From: Shewanella atlantica
Lineage (GTDB): Bacteria > Pseudomonadota > Gammaproteobacteria > Enterobacterales > Shewanellaceae
Assembly: GCF_003966265.1 (NCBI RefSeq)
Contig: NZ_RXNV01000006.1
Coordinates: forward strand, 1-64,000
Length of the DNA stretch: 64,000 nt
Direction: 5' to 3'
Made by a program: the position numbers and the translations under genes. This document shows, piece by piece, positions 1-8,944 of the stretch (the stretch's first letter is position 1; every line of letters begins with the position of its first letter). The notes under the pieces were generated by a model that was given only the letters and a program-made list of their open reading frames with translations, had not been told where the DNA came from and searched no databases.

Positions 1-102
1 AGAGCATACAAGGATAAGAAGTTGAGGTTAGTAAAGGCGCATTGGCAAGCTGCGATACAGTCACTACTGGATTTAGTCAGGGATCCACAAGCATGCTATT
101 AA
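1..102 (+). CDS. possible C-terminal end of a truncated unknown protein
   Basis: Frame 1 is open from the window edge to a TAA at 100-102 and would give 33 residues ending in DLVRDPQACY. The composition (Lys/Arg and Leu rich, amphipathic) is protein-like, but the stretch is too short to name. It may be chance readthrough; the upstream sequence is needed to decide. Confidence 0.3.
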   Translation, partial: RAYKDKKLRLVKAHWQAAIQSLLDLVRDPQACY

Positions 103-145
103 ATTCGTGGGGATCCCACAGGGTCAGAGTAAATTTAACTAAAAG

Positions 146-180
146 CTAGATTCCGGCTAAGAGCATCGCCGGGATGACGG
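146..180. repeat. REP-like palindromic element
   Basis: An element starting CTAGATTCCGG and ending CGGGATGACGG contains a 7-bp stem, TTCCGGC (151-157) against GCCGGGA (168-174). A second member with the same frame (AGATTC...GAATGACG) lies at 46113-46138. Such AGATTC...ATGACG palindromes are common extragenic repeats in marine gammaproteobacteria. Confidence 0.5.
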
Positions 181-187
181 CAAAGAA

Positions 188-219
188 AAAGCCCCGATAT
201 CGTTAGATATCGGGGCTTT
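188..219 (-). terminator. Rho-independent terminator of groESL
   Basis: A perfect 14-bp stem, AAAGCCCCGATATC (188-201) against GATATCGGGGCTTT (206-219), has a 4-nt loop. Read on the minus strand it is followed by a run of T, so it fits as the end of the groES-groEL transcript. Confidence 0.8.
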
Positions 220-312
220 ACTATTCTTTTTCAAGAAGTTCGGTTCTAAGCTTTTGAGCTACAGACCAACATAACCATCTAACGCAGGAAAAATCGCTTT
301 AGAGCAAGGCTT

Positions 313-350
313 CTTGCCACGACGTTTAGCTTTCTTAAACGAGTGGCAAG
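313..350. other. long hairpin between groEL and its terminator
   Basis: CTTGCCAC (313-320) pairs with GTGGCAAG (343-350), and inside it CGTTTA (323-328) pairs with TAAACG (336-341). There is no T run on the minus side, so it is a stable 3' structure of the groEL mRNA rather than a second obvious terminator. Confidence 0.4.
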
Positions 351-384
351 GTAACGCCGCTATAAACGATTTTAACCAGTTAGA

Positions 385-2040
<1,656 letters not shown>

Positions 2041-2137
2041 TTATTGTCCTTTAAATTCTTTTTAAATTACCTATGCGTTATCGTCATCTAAGCTCGAGCA
2101 ACGCATCAGCATTGGAAAAATGTCTAAACGAAGTGAT

Positions 2138-2428
2138 TTAGCTCACTACAGCCATTAGATCAGATTCTGAAAGGATCAGAACTTCTTCACCATCAATTTT
2201 TTCTTTCTTCACGCCGTAACCTTCGTTGAAGATAACGATGTCACCCACTTTTACGTCTAGTGGCTGTACAGAACCATTTTCAAGAATTCGGCCATTGCCT
2301 ACTGCAAGAACTTCACCGCGTGATGACTGCTCGGCTGCACTACCTGTAAGTACGATGCCACCAGCTGACTTTGATTCAACTTCAGAACGCTTAACTATGA
2401 CGCGGTCATGTAATGGACGAATATTCAT
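2138..2428 (-). CDS. groES: co-chaperonin GroES (Hsp10)
   Basis: This 96-residue protein starts [14 protein letters not shown] and contains the mobile loop around residues 17-32 ([16 protein letters not shown]), which contacts GroEL. It forms the heptameric lid of the GroEL cage in the cytoplasm. The start is set by an AGGAG site. It is the first gene of the groESL operon, with groEL 100 bp downstream. Confidence 0.98.
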   Translation of the reverse strand: MNIRPLHDRVIVKRSEVESKSAGGIVLTGSAAEQSSRGEVLAVGNGRILENGSVQPLDVKVGDIVIFNEGYGVKKEKIDGEEVLILSESDLMAVVS

Positions 2429-2526
2429 CTATGGATGCTCCTAATGATTTTTTAGCCCAACAAAGGTTGGCATTTTTATTAAGTTCGACAATAATTTACG
2501 CATAAATTATTGTCGCTTGATGTTCG

Positions 2527-2557
2527 ATATATGGGGGTCAAAGCGCCCAGATCCAAG
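2527..2557 (-). promoter_or_regulatory. sigma-32-type heat-shock promoter of groESL
   Basis: On the minus strand a -35 element CTTGGA (2552-2557) is followed after about 15 bp by CCCCATATAT (2527-2536). This fits the RpoH consensus of CTTGAA and CCCCATNT. It lies about 100 bp upstream of the groES start. Confidence 0.7.
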
Positions 2558-2659
2558 GCCTTTACAAAAAAAATGTCATTTTTTTTAACTCCGGTTTATA
2601 AAAGCAGACTCAATCCTGATAGAATTGCCCTCCTTCTGTAGACTAGGCAAGACTTCCCC

Positions 2660-4015
2660 ATGAAAGACAGACACGGGCTGCTTACACAGCCAATTGGTCG
2701 TGTACTGCTAAATATGAGCCTCCCAAACCTGATCGGTATCTTAACCGTTCTGGGGTTCAGCCTCGTCGACACTTTTTTTATCAGCCAGCTAGGCACAGAG
2801 TCTCTGGCTGCGATCAGTTTTACTTTCCCGGTAACCTTAGTGATATCCAGCATAGCCATAGGTATAGGTGCCGGAGTATCGACTAATCTGGGCCGGCTTA
2901 TCGGCAGCGGACAGGCACCGAAAGCTAAGGTGTTTTTACATGACTCGCTGCTGCTGACCTTCTTTTTAACCGCATTTATCTCCCTGCTGGGTAGTCTGTG
3001 CATCGGCCCGCTGTTTACTCTGCTCGGTGCCAATCAATCCAGCTTGCCTTTGATCTATGATTACATGTTTATCTGGTATTTTGGGGCCCCTATCTTAGTG
3101 CTGCTCATGGTAGGGAATCAGGGGCTGCGTGCCACCGGCGATACCCACTCTCCGGCACAGATAATGATGCTGGCGGCTCTGATAAACCTGATATTAGATC
3201 CCTTATTGATTTTCGGAATAGGACCTTTCCCACGCTTAGAGATCCAAGGCGCAGCCATTGCCAGCGTGATCTCCTGGGTCGTGGCCCTGTCGCTGTCGAG
3301 TTACCTCTTGATATTCAAGCGCCATCTGGTGGAGTTCGCAGCGCTTAATCTGAGCAGACTCAGATGTAACTGGAAGCAGTTGGCTCATATCGCTCAGCCT
3401 GCCGCCTTGATGAACCTGTTAAATCCACTGGCTAATGCCATGATCATGGCCATGTTGGCGCGTATCGATCATGGTGCGGTTGCCGCCTTCGGTGCAGGTA
3501 CAAGACTCGAGTCGGTACTCTTGATCGTCGTGATGGCACTCTCCTCCAGCCTGGTGCCCTTTATCGCACAGAATCTTGGAGCCGGACAGACCGAGCGCGC
3601 ACGTCAGGCGCTGCTGTTATCGCTACGCTTTGTGCTGGTATTTCAAACCTTGCTGTATCTGCCCTTATGGTTTTTTGCCGAGCCTATCGCACATATTTTC
3701 AGTAGTGACCCTCAAGTCATCGAGTGGTTAACCTTCTATATCTTAATGCTGCCGGCCGCCTACGGTCCGCTCGGTATCGTGATTCTGATGGCGACCTCAC
3801 TCAACGCCTATCACAGGCCCATGTGCTCGCTGGTACTCAATGTGTGTCGGCTATTTTTGATCATGTTGCCGTTAGCCGCATTGGGCTCCTATTTAGGTGG
3901 GGTAAAAGGCCTGCTATTGGCATTGCCGATAACGAACACCGTCATGGGTATCGCCTGCTATATTCTGGCTACTAAGGTATCTGAACCCGAAAAGAGCCCT
4001 CAGCACTCTGAGTAG
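2660..4015 (+). CDS. MATE-family multidrug/Na+ antiporter
   Basis: This 451-residue polytopic inner-membrane protein has about twelve hydrophobic segments in two similar halves, as in MATE exporters (length usually 440-470). The start MKDRHGLLTQPIGRVLLNMSLP and the segment VDTFFISQLGTESLAAISF match the conserved first helices of the family. Such proteins export cationic drugs or metabolites in exchange for Na+ or H+. The gene faces away from groESL. It is followed after a repeat-rich spacer by a qnr-like gene on the same strand, so both may affect quinolone susceptibility, but the actual substrate is not known. The C-terminal residues KSPQHSE are encoded by the first copy of the downstream repeat. 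Confidence 0.9.
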   Translation: MKDRHGLLTQPIGRVLLNMSLPNLIGILTVLGFSLVDTFFISQLGTESLAAISFTFPVTLVISSIAIGIGAGVSTNLGRLIGSGQAPKAKVFLHDSLLLTFFLTAFISLLGSLCIGPLFTLLGANQSSLPLIYDYMFIWYFGAPILVLLMVGNQGLRATGDTHSPAQIMMLAALINLILDPLLIFGIGPFPRLEIQGAAIASVISWVVALSLSSYLLIFKRHLVEFAALNLSRLRCNWKQLAHIAQPAALMNLLNPLANAMIMAMLARIDHGAVAAFGAGTRLESVLLIVVMALSSSLVPFIAQNLGAGQTERARQALLLSLRFVLVFQTLLYLPLWFFAEPIAHIFSSDPQVIEWLTFYILMLPAAYGPLGIVILMATSLNAYHRPMCSLVLNVCRLFLIMLPLAALGSYLGGVKGLLLALPITNTVMGIACYILATKVSEPEKSPQHSE

Positions 4016-4231
4016 AGCCCCCAACCGAAGTAAGCACTAACGATTCGTGCCCTCAGCACGAGCCTTCAGCAACTTGTAGAAATAAGAAGCAAAGAGCCAT
4101 CAGCGGCTTTTATAGAGAGCTTTCAGCGCAGAGCCCTCAGCGACTTTTGGAAACAAAGAGCCCTCAGCGGCATTAATAGAGAGCCCTCAGCGAATTGTAA
4201 AGGGTAAAATAGAGAGCCTTCAGCAGCTTTT
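3993..4231. repeat. degenerate repeat cluster, core GAGCCCTCAGC
   Basis: About nine imperfect copies of GAGCC(C/T)TCAGC occur, near 3995, 4048, 4060, 4094, 4118, 4131, 4157, 4179 and 4214. Several are extended by GGCTTTT or GACTTTT. The first copy lies inside the 3' end of the MATE gene and the last ends about 25 bp before the qnr-like start. Spacing is irregular (12-55 bp), so this is not a simple tandem array. The origin is unknown. Confidence 0.75.
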
Positions 4232-4248
4232 AACGAATAAGGAAGATC

Positions 4249-4905
4249 ATGCAGGCTACAAACCAAACTTTCATCGACAGCAATTTCAGTGAAGACGATC
4301 TGCAGGATGCCATATTCGAACGTTGCGAGTTTTACCGCTGTGACTTCAGCCGCGCCGATCTCAGTGATGCCAGCTTCATCAACTGTAAGTTTATCGAGCA
4401 GGGCGAAACCCAGGCTTGCCGTTTCAACTACGCCACCTTAACCAATGCCAGCTTCAAACACTGCAACCTGAGCATGGCAATTTTCACCGGCGCCAAATGC
4501 TTCGGCATCGAGCTTAGAGAGTGCAATCTGCAAGGCGCCGACTTCGCTCGGGCCAGCTTTGCCAATCACATAACCCATAAGACCTTCTTCTGCTCTGCGT
4601 TTATCACCGCCTGTAATCTGGCCTATGCCAACCTGGAGAGTGCCTTACTGGAAAAGTGTGAGCTGATGGACAATCGCTGGCATGGCGCCACCCTTATCGG
4701 AGCATCGATGAAGGGCTCAGATCTCAGTGGCGGCGAGTTCTCGTCATCCCAATGGGGCACCTTCGAACTTGAGGGCTGTAACCTATGTAGGGTAGAGCTG
4801 GAGGGGCTGGATCCCCGTAATGTCAAACTTGAGGGAGTCATGATAAACCAATGGCAGCAGGAACAACTGCTAAGCCCCTTAGGCCTTATCGTCACGCCGG
4901 ATTAG
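4249..4905 (+). CDS. Qnr-family pentapeptide-repeat protein
   Basis: This 218-residue protein is built almost wholly of pentapeptide repeats of the A(D/N)LXX type, which form a right-handed beta-helix imitating the shape and charge of DNA. The length equals that of QnrA. Blocks characteristic of Qnr are present: CFGIELRECNLQGADF at about residues 83-98, FCSAF plus CNLAYANL in the middle, and a C-terminus QQEQLLSPLGLIVTPD that nearly copies the Qnr dimerisation tail. Qnr proteins bind gyrase and topoisomerase IV and protect them from quinolones. Shewanella chromosomes are the known source of the qnrA genes, so this is probably a native chromosomal homologue. It is far enough from QnrA that resistance should not be assumed. 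The start follows an AAGGAAGA site. Confidence 0.92.
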   Translation: MQATNQTFIDSNFSEDDLQDAIFERCEFYRCDFSRADLSDASFINCKFIEQGETQACRFNYATLTNASFKHCNLSMAIFTGAKCFGIELRECNLQGADFARASFANHITHKTFFCSAFITACNLAYANLESALLEKCELMDNRWHGATLIGASMKGSDLSGGEFSSSQWGTFELEGCNLCRVELEGLDPRNVKLEGVMINQWQQEQLLSPLGLIVTPD

Positions 4906-5145
4906 CCTTGAGGGGCGAGGAAGCCAGGAATCGAGAAACGAGGAGTGGCTAGCTCCTAATCCCTCGGGATCTCGAACCTTCTCCGTAACCTTCTCTTGCC
5001 ACTGAGTTTCTCATTCCAGCTGTATATTAGGGACAATTGTTAAACCGGAAAGATAATCCAGATATCGCCAACTATACTGATAGATAGAGTTCATCACAGT
5101 GCTGTAGTGATTGTAACTGATTTGGTATGAGTACAGGAGGCGAAA

Positions 5146-5544
5146 ATGTCCATTAAGAAAGGCTGTATCCTATCCGCACTTATCCTGCCGGCGCTGCTAA
5201 CCGGTTGCGAACGCCCCGTCAGCTTTGAGAGTGACGTCATGCCGATACTTCAGGCCTCATGTGTCAGCTGCCACTCAGGTTCCGGTGAGGGCATACAGCT
5301 GACCGAGTTGAATCTTACCAGCTATGGACAGGTCATGCAGGGCACAAAGCTGGGAGAGATCGTCGTACCGGGAAGCGCCGCCTCCAGCACACTTTATCTG
5401 GTAATAGACCATAAGGTGGACACTAAGATTCAGATGCCCCCTCACCATGATGATAAATTCCCTCAGGGAGAGGGGAAACCACTGAGTACAGAGCAGATAG
5501 CGGCAATCAAGCGCTGGATCGACGAAGGCGCGAAGAATAACTAG
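5146..5544 (+). CDS. lipoprotein monoheme cytochrome c
   Basis: This 132-residue protein has a lipoprotein signal ending LLTGC (lipidated Cys at about residue 21) and a single CVSCH heme site at about residues 39-43. MPILQASCVSCHSG and the later IQMPPH, whose Met could be the axial ligand, match the cytochrome domain found in planctomycete-type and similar Shewanella proteins. It should sit in the periplasm, membrane anchored, as a small electron carrier or c-type sensor. A strong AGGAGG site sets the start. No partner oxidoreductase is adjacent, so its role is unknown. Confidence 0.8.
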   Translation: MSIKKGCILSALILPALLTGCERPVSFESDVMPILQASCVSCHSGSGEGIQLTELNLTSYGQVMQGTKLGEIVVPGSAASSTLYLVIDHKVDTKIQMPPHHDDKFPQGEGKPLSTEQIAAIKRWIDEGAKNN

Positions 5545-5753
5545 TCATCTATCGCCAGCTCATCAATTTAGTACCTACAGGTTTATGTGTTCATCACTTA
5601 ACTGTTTTACTCTCTTTGACCTTTCAGTGGCCACATTCACGCTATGTTAGTGGCCACTATCTTCTTGCTATGATGCTTGTCAGCGGCACGATGGCTGAGT
5701 TACATTATTTCTCTGTATGTAATTATCCCCCCCCACTATAGAGGACCCGACGA

Positions 5754-6296
5754 ATGATGAGAGCCTCAGCCAAAACTGCCGCCGCTTTTATATTGTCCTT
5801 CGCCTGCTTGCTGCCGTTACAGGCGTTTGCCGGCATATCAATTACCTCCTATCTGTCGGCGCAAGAACCTGTCTTCTCAACACCTAAGACGGTCTCAAAA
5901 GAGGCTGAGCTCTTAAGCGAAGAGCTCTTAAGCGAAGAGCTCTTAAGCGAAGAGCTCTTAAGCGAAGAGCTCTTAAGCGAAGAGCTCTTAAGTGAAGAGT
6001 ATAAGATTGGCGTCATGGTTAAGGCACTGTCCCGGGCTATCGCCTCACCAGATGCGCCGGATTCGCTACAAATCATTACCCGATACGGCACCGATTCGCG
6101 ATATTATGTGATGATTCGAGGCTGGTTAGTTCAGGAGCTATCGGGGGTGCAGAGTCAGCTCGACGCCACCAAGGACCATAAAACCAAGGGCCATAAAACC
6201 AATGACCATAAAACCAAAGACGATAGTGCCAAGACAGCACTGATTGAAAGAGTCTCATTTTTAACAAAGGCTATTCGCCGCATCGATCTGGAATGA
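5754..6296 (+). CDS. exported protein with LLSEE pentapeptide tandem repeats
   Basis: This 180-residue protein has an N-terminal signal peptide ending near LQAFA. It contains two internal repeat blocks: six copies of E/L-L-S-E-E, encoded by identical 15-bp units, and about three copies of DHKTK near residues 141-158. Outside these it is mainly helical. No family is recognised. It may be co-transcribed with the small membrane protein 61 bp downstream. The first repeat block is acidic and leucine-rich and could form a coiled coil; the second is basic. Confidence 0.7.
   Translation: MMRASAKTAAAFILSFACLLPLQAFAGISITSYLSAQEPVFSTPKTVSKEAELLSEELLSEELLSEELLSEELLSEELLSEEYKIGVMVKALSRAIASPDAPDSLQIITRYGTDSRYYVMIRGWLVQELSGVQSQLDATKDHKTKGHKTNDHKTKDDSAKTALIERVSFLTKAIRRIDLE
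5907..5996 (+). repeat. 15-bp coding tandem repeat, 6 copies
   Basis: Six head-to-tail copies of GAGCTCTTAAGCGAA occur; the last differs by one base. Each unit contains the palindromes GAGCTC and CTTAAG. Because 15 bp is five codons, copy-number change would keep the reading frame and only alter protein length. The near identity of the copies suggests recent expansion or ongoing homogenisation. Confidence 0.95.
6174..6233 (+). repeat. second 15-bp coding repeat, about 3.5 copies
   Basis: Units like GACCATAAAACCAAG start at 6174, 6189 and 6204, with a decayed copy at 6219. They encode D/G-H-K-T-K/N. This lies in the same gene as the 5907-5996 array, has the same period and also keeps frame. 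Confidence 0.85.
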
Positions 6297-6357
6297 TTTA
6301 CCTTTAGATATCACGTCAAAAGTTAAGATTTTTACGTCTAAAGCTAAGAGAATAAAC

Positions 6358-6717
6358 ATGAACAAAGCTATTAAGGCCGCCCTTATCTCGGCCTTTGTCT
6401 GCCCCGGCGGCGGTCACTTTTACCTGAAGCAATACACTACTGGCACACTGATCTCAGTCGCTATGCTTGGTGGATTGCTATATCTGCTCAATCAGGCCGT
6501 AGAGAGGGCGCATCAGATATCGGATAAGATATTGAGCGGTGAACTCCCACTGGATCTTAACGTCATCTATCCGCTGATAACGCAAGCGCCCGCCCCTTCG
6601 CAGGCGAGTATGATAAACATAGCCACTTGTGTGTTTTTCATCGCCTGGTTCATAGGAGTAGTAGACTCCTATCGGGTGGGTCGTGGCATGGATAAAAAAG
6701 CAGTCAGAAATTCATGA
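6358..6717 (+). CDS. small inner-membrane protein, TM2-like start
   Basis: This 119-residue protein has hydrophobic segments at about residues 6-20, 28-45 and 84-104. The N-terminal CPGGGHFYLKQYTTG resembles the PGxGxFYLG motif of TM2-type membrane proteins. No enzymatic motif is seen. It lies 61 bp downstream of the repeat protein on the same strand, and its 3' end overlaps a hairpin terminator. Function unknown. Confidence 0.65.
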   Translation: MNKAIKAALISAFVCPGGGHFYLKQYTTGTLISVAMLGGLLYLLNQAVERAHQISDKILSGELPLDLNVIYPLITQAPAPSQASMINIATCVFFIAWFIGVVDSYRVGRGMDKKAVRNS

Positions 6718-6729
6718 TCTCTGACTGCT
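6699..6729. terminator. bidirectional hairpin terminator
   Basis: AGCAGTCAGA (6699-6708) pairs perfectly with TCTGACTGCT (6720-6729). The minus strand has a run of six T after it. The plus strand has TCATCTTTG. It serves the convergent genes ending at 6717 and 6816. Confidence 0.7.
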
Positions 6730-6815
6730 TCATCTTTGTAGGCTCATCGCTCTCTGGTTACATCAAGACTATCTATTAACTATTAGCGACTAACCATTAG
6801 CAGTTAGCCTTCCTT

Positions 6816-7106
6816 TCAGAATGCTGCAGTTTTAGAGAAGTCGTGCTGTGTCGATGGCTTAGGTTTAGTCTCAACAGCGGACCGGTTTTTAGAAAAATCA
6901 TATTGGCTTGTCGCAGCCAAAGTTTTAGAGAAGTCATGTTGCGACGATCCGCGTTGCAATTGATTGCCTGTCGCAGGCTTATTTTGAGAGAAATCATAAC
7001 TTGCCTTGGCCGCATTCGTCTTCGAGAAGTCGGGCTTCTCGGCGAAAGCAGACGCGGAAGCAAACACGAGTAGGGCAGATAAGGTCACGCTGGTTAACAT
7101 CTTCAT
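6816..7106 (-). CDS. exported small protein with five DFSK motifs
   Basis: The start is placed at the ATG at 7106, which has a GGAG site 6 bp upstream, giving 96 residues. A signal peptide ends near ASAFA. The mature part is a string of degenerate repeats of about 12-18 residues centred on (Y/H/P)DFS(K/Q)(T/N). Five copies are present: PDFSKT, YDFSQN, HDFSKT, YDFSKN and HDFSKT. The linkers are polar and carry no cysteine. The protein should be periplasmic and largely disordered. No family is recognised. Confidence 0.7.
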   Translation of the reverse strand: MKMLTSVTLSALLVFASASAFAEKPDFSKTNAAKASYDFSQNKPATGNQLQRGSSQHDFSKTLAATSQYDFSKNRSAVETKPKPSTQHDFSKTAAF

Positions 7107-7297
7107 ATAGAACTCCAATCTTTTTGACCACAAATGATTAACATACAGCTTAAATTAAATTACATCATCAGTGAACAAATGAATCAAATATTATGCAAAT
7201 TGATACATACCTGTATGATAATCAGGTATAGACGTAGAGGAAACTGCTCACTTTTTAGCTAATAAAAACAGCAGCTAACCTCAGAATCAGGTTGGAG

Positions 7298-7768
7298 TTA
7301 AGCTATTGGAGGACGATAAACAGGTGAGGAGTCTGTCGTTTGGGCAGACCAGAGCGCCACACTATTTTGCGGGCTCCTGCCGGGTCGGTACTTTGTTAAT
7401 GAAGGCTCGATAAATATACCGGTTAAAGACACACAGTGGCTAACACAGTGACCGCTCGCCAACATGGTACATGCCTCTGCACATTTAAACCCACTAAAGT
7501 CAGCCAAGCTTTGATTAGAACCGCTTGAATCAGAAGTGCTTTGATTTGATCCGCTTGAAATAGCGGAGCTGAGATAGATGGAGCTTGGTTGAAGAGAACC
7601 TGAAGTTAAGGACGTTGAATTGTCTAAGGTATCTGAAGAGCTAAGTATCACCTTCTCCCCGGTAGTATCAATTGTATGTAACAGGTCATGCATAGCCAAA
7701 GCCGGAGAGATAAAATTCTGCCCAACTAAGGTTATCAATAGCAGTACTTGCACGATACGTTGAATCAC
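7298..7768 (-). CDS. secreted Ser-rich protein with Cys cluster
   Basis: This 156-residue protein has a signal peptide ending near ALAM, then a Ser/Thr-rich linker with near repeats SGSNQSTSDS and SGSNQSLADFSG. A cysteine cluster follows (CAEACTMLASGHCVSHC) and then a C-terminus with VYRPPI. The short Cys/His cluster followed by YRPPI resembles small exported proteins near metal-handling genes in related bacteria, so metal binding is a guess. No metal genes are adjacent. Confidence 0.6.
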   Translation of the reverse strand: MIQRIVQVLLLITLVGQNFISPALAMHDLLHTIDTTGEKVILSSSDTLDNSTSLTSGSLQPSSIYLSSAISSGSNQSTSDSSGSNQSLADFSGFKCAEACTMLASGHCVSHCVSLTGIFIEPSLTKYRPGRSPQNSVALWSAQTTDSSPVYRPPIA

Positions 7769-7927
7769 AAGCGAACACTCAGGCCTTTCAATTAAATTTA
7801 GCTACATAATATTTATCGACATATCTCTAGACCCGCAATAGCGTGATTAGTTGCAGCAGTGACGATTTTTATCTCCCTGATTAATATCCAAGTGCATCAC
7901 TCACTAAATAGTTCTTCAGACATAAAA

Positions 7928-7956
7928 AAACGCCTTACTCCACGAGTAAGGCGTTT
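7928..7956 (-). terminator. Rho-independent terminator
   Basis: AAACGCCTTACTC (7928-7940) pairs with GAGTAAGGCGTTT (7944-7956). The minus strand continues with a T run. It ends the small gene at 8001-8168. Confidence 0.8.
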
Positions 7957-8000
7957 ATAAATTTCAACTTGCCGAATAGACTTCGGCAGAGAGAATCAAC

Positions 8001-8168
8001 TTACAGATCGCAAGTCTTCTCTTCAAGAATTAGGTTCGCTTCAACGGCATCGATCGCTTTTTGATCGTGATCGTTAGCAGGGCAACCACAAGCGTGCTCA
8101 CTTGTTGCGTGAAGACGAGCCTGTTCGATGTGCCACTGTGCTACTTTCAAATGCTGATCTACGTTCAT
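8001..8168 (-). CDS. small His/Cys-containing protein (55 residues)
   Basis: ATG at 8168 to TAA at 8001 gives 55 residues starting MNVDQHLKVAQWHIEQARLH. It contains HACGCPAND and a final CDL. A GGAG site lies about 7 bp upstream of the ATG and a strong terminator lies 45 bp downstream, so this is very likely a real monocistronic gene. The protein is cytoplasmic and helical, with a CxC plus flanking His that could bind metal. No family is recognised. Confidence 0.75.
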   Translation of the reverse strand: MNVDQHLKVAQWHIEQARLHATSEHACGCPANDHDQKAIDAVEANLILEEKTCDL

Positions 8169-8343
8169 TTTATAACTCCGGAAAAATGATGATATATGAA
8201 TTCTGGCGCTAAAATATCATCGCCAGATGGAGAGATACAAGCCCTGCCGGGGGTAAAATGCTAAATTATCAGAAATATGTTTTAATATTAGAATTCCGTT
8301 CGAGATGATGTTGATATCTTAGCTATAAGCCATGAGGAGCGAG

Positions 8344-8378
8344 CTTAAAACTTAAAACTTAAAACTTAAAACTTAAAA
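8344..8378 (+). repeat. heptamer repeat CTTAAAA, 5 copies
   Basis: Five exact tandem copies of CTTAAAA end 20 bp before the start codon at 8399, just upstream of its ribosome site. A 7-bp period does not match helical phasing, but copy-number change could alter promoter or leader spacing of the downstream regulator gene. Confidence 0.85.
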
Positions 8379-8398
8379 TCTGAACACAAGGAATCACC

Positions 8399-8944
8399 AT
8401 GGCCAACCCCATCAACGAAGGTATCAAGCGCCTGCGTGCCCAGCATAAGCTGACTCAAATAGAGCTGGCCGAGATGGCCGGGATCCCCCGAGCGACTCTT
8501 GCCAATATGGAGGGGGCTAACAGCAATCCCAGTATCAGCGTCGTGATGAAGGTCGCTCAGGCACTTGGAGTCACGGTCGACGACCTGATCACCCGCAGAC
8601 AATCTGTGCATGTCACTAAGGTCGAAAGAAAGGATATGCCGGTATCTCATCAACACGACGGCAAGTTTATCAGTACCCGCACCAGCCCCATCAGCACCCA
8701 AAACCTGCAGATCAATGATGTGATCATGATGCCCGGCTGCAACACCAAAGGTGTGCCCCATCCCGAAGGCAGCCATGAACTATTTCTCTGTCTGGAGGGC
8801 ACTGCCACTTTAGAGGTTCAGGGAGAGATGTTCGAGATTGAGGCGGGAAATCTCACCTATTTTAAGGGTCACCTTCCCCACCAGTACGGCAACGCCAGTT
8901 TAAAACCAGTTCATGCCGTTGTTGTCGTATTTATGCAGAAGTAA
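8399..8944 (+). CDS. XRE-type regulator with C-terminal cupin
   Basis: The 181-residue protein has an N-terminal helix-turn-helix of the Cro/CI type at about residues 8-62 (KLTQIELAEMAGIPRATLANME). A C-terminal cupin sensor barrel follows at about residues 105-180 (PEGSHELFLCLEGTATLEVQ, then LPHQYGN). This layout is typical of small-molecule-responsive repressors related to the SutR/PuuR group. The ligand is not evident and no target operon is adjacent. The stop codon lies inside the first unit of the downstream 49-bp array. Confidence 0.85.
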   Translation: MANPINEGIKRLRAQHKLTQIELAEMAGIPRATLANMEGANSNPSISVVMKVAQALGVTVDDLITRRQSVHVTKVERKDMPVSHQHDGKFISTRTSPISTQNLQINDVIMMPGCNTKGVPHPEGSHELFLCLEGTATLEVQGEMFEIEAGNLTYFKGHLPHQYGNASLKPVHAVVVVFMQK

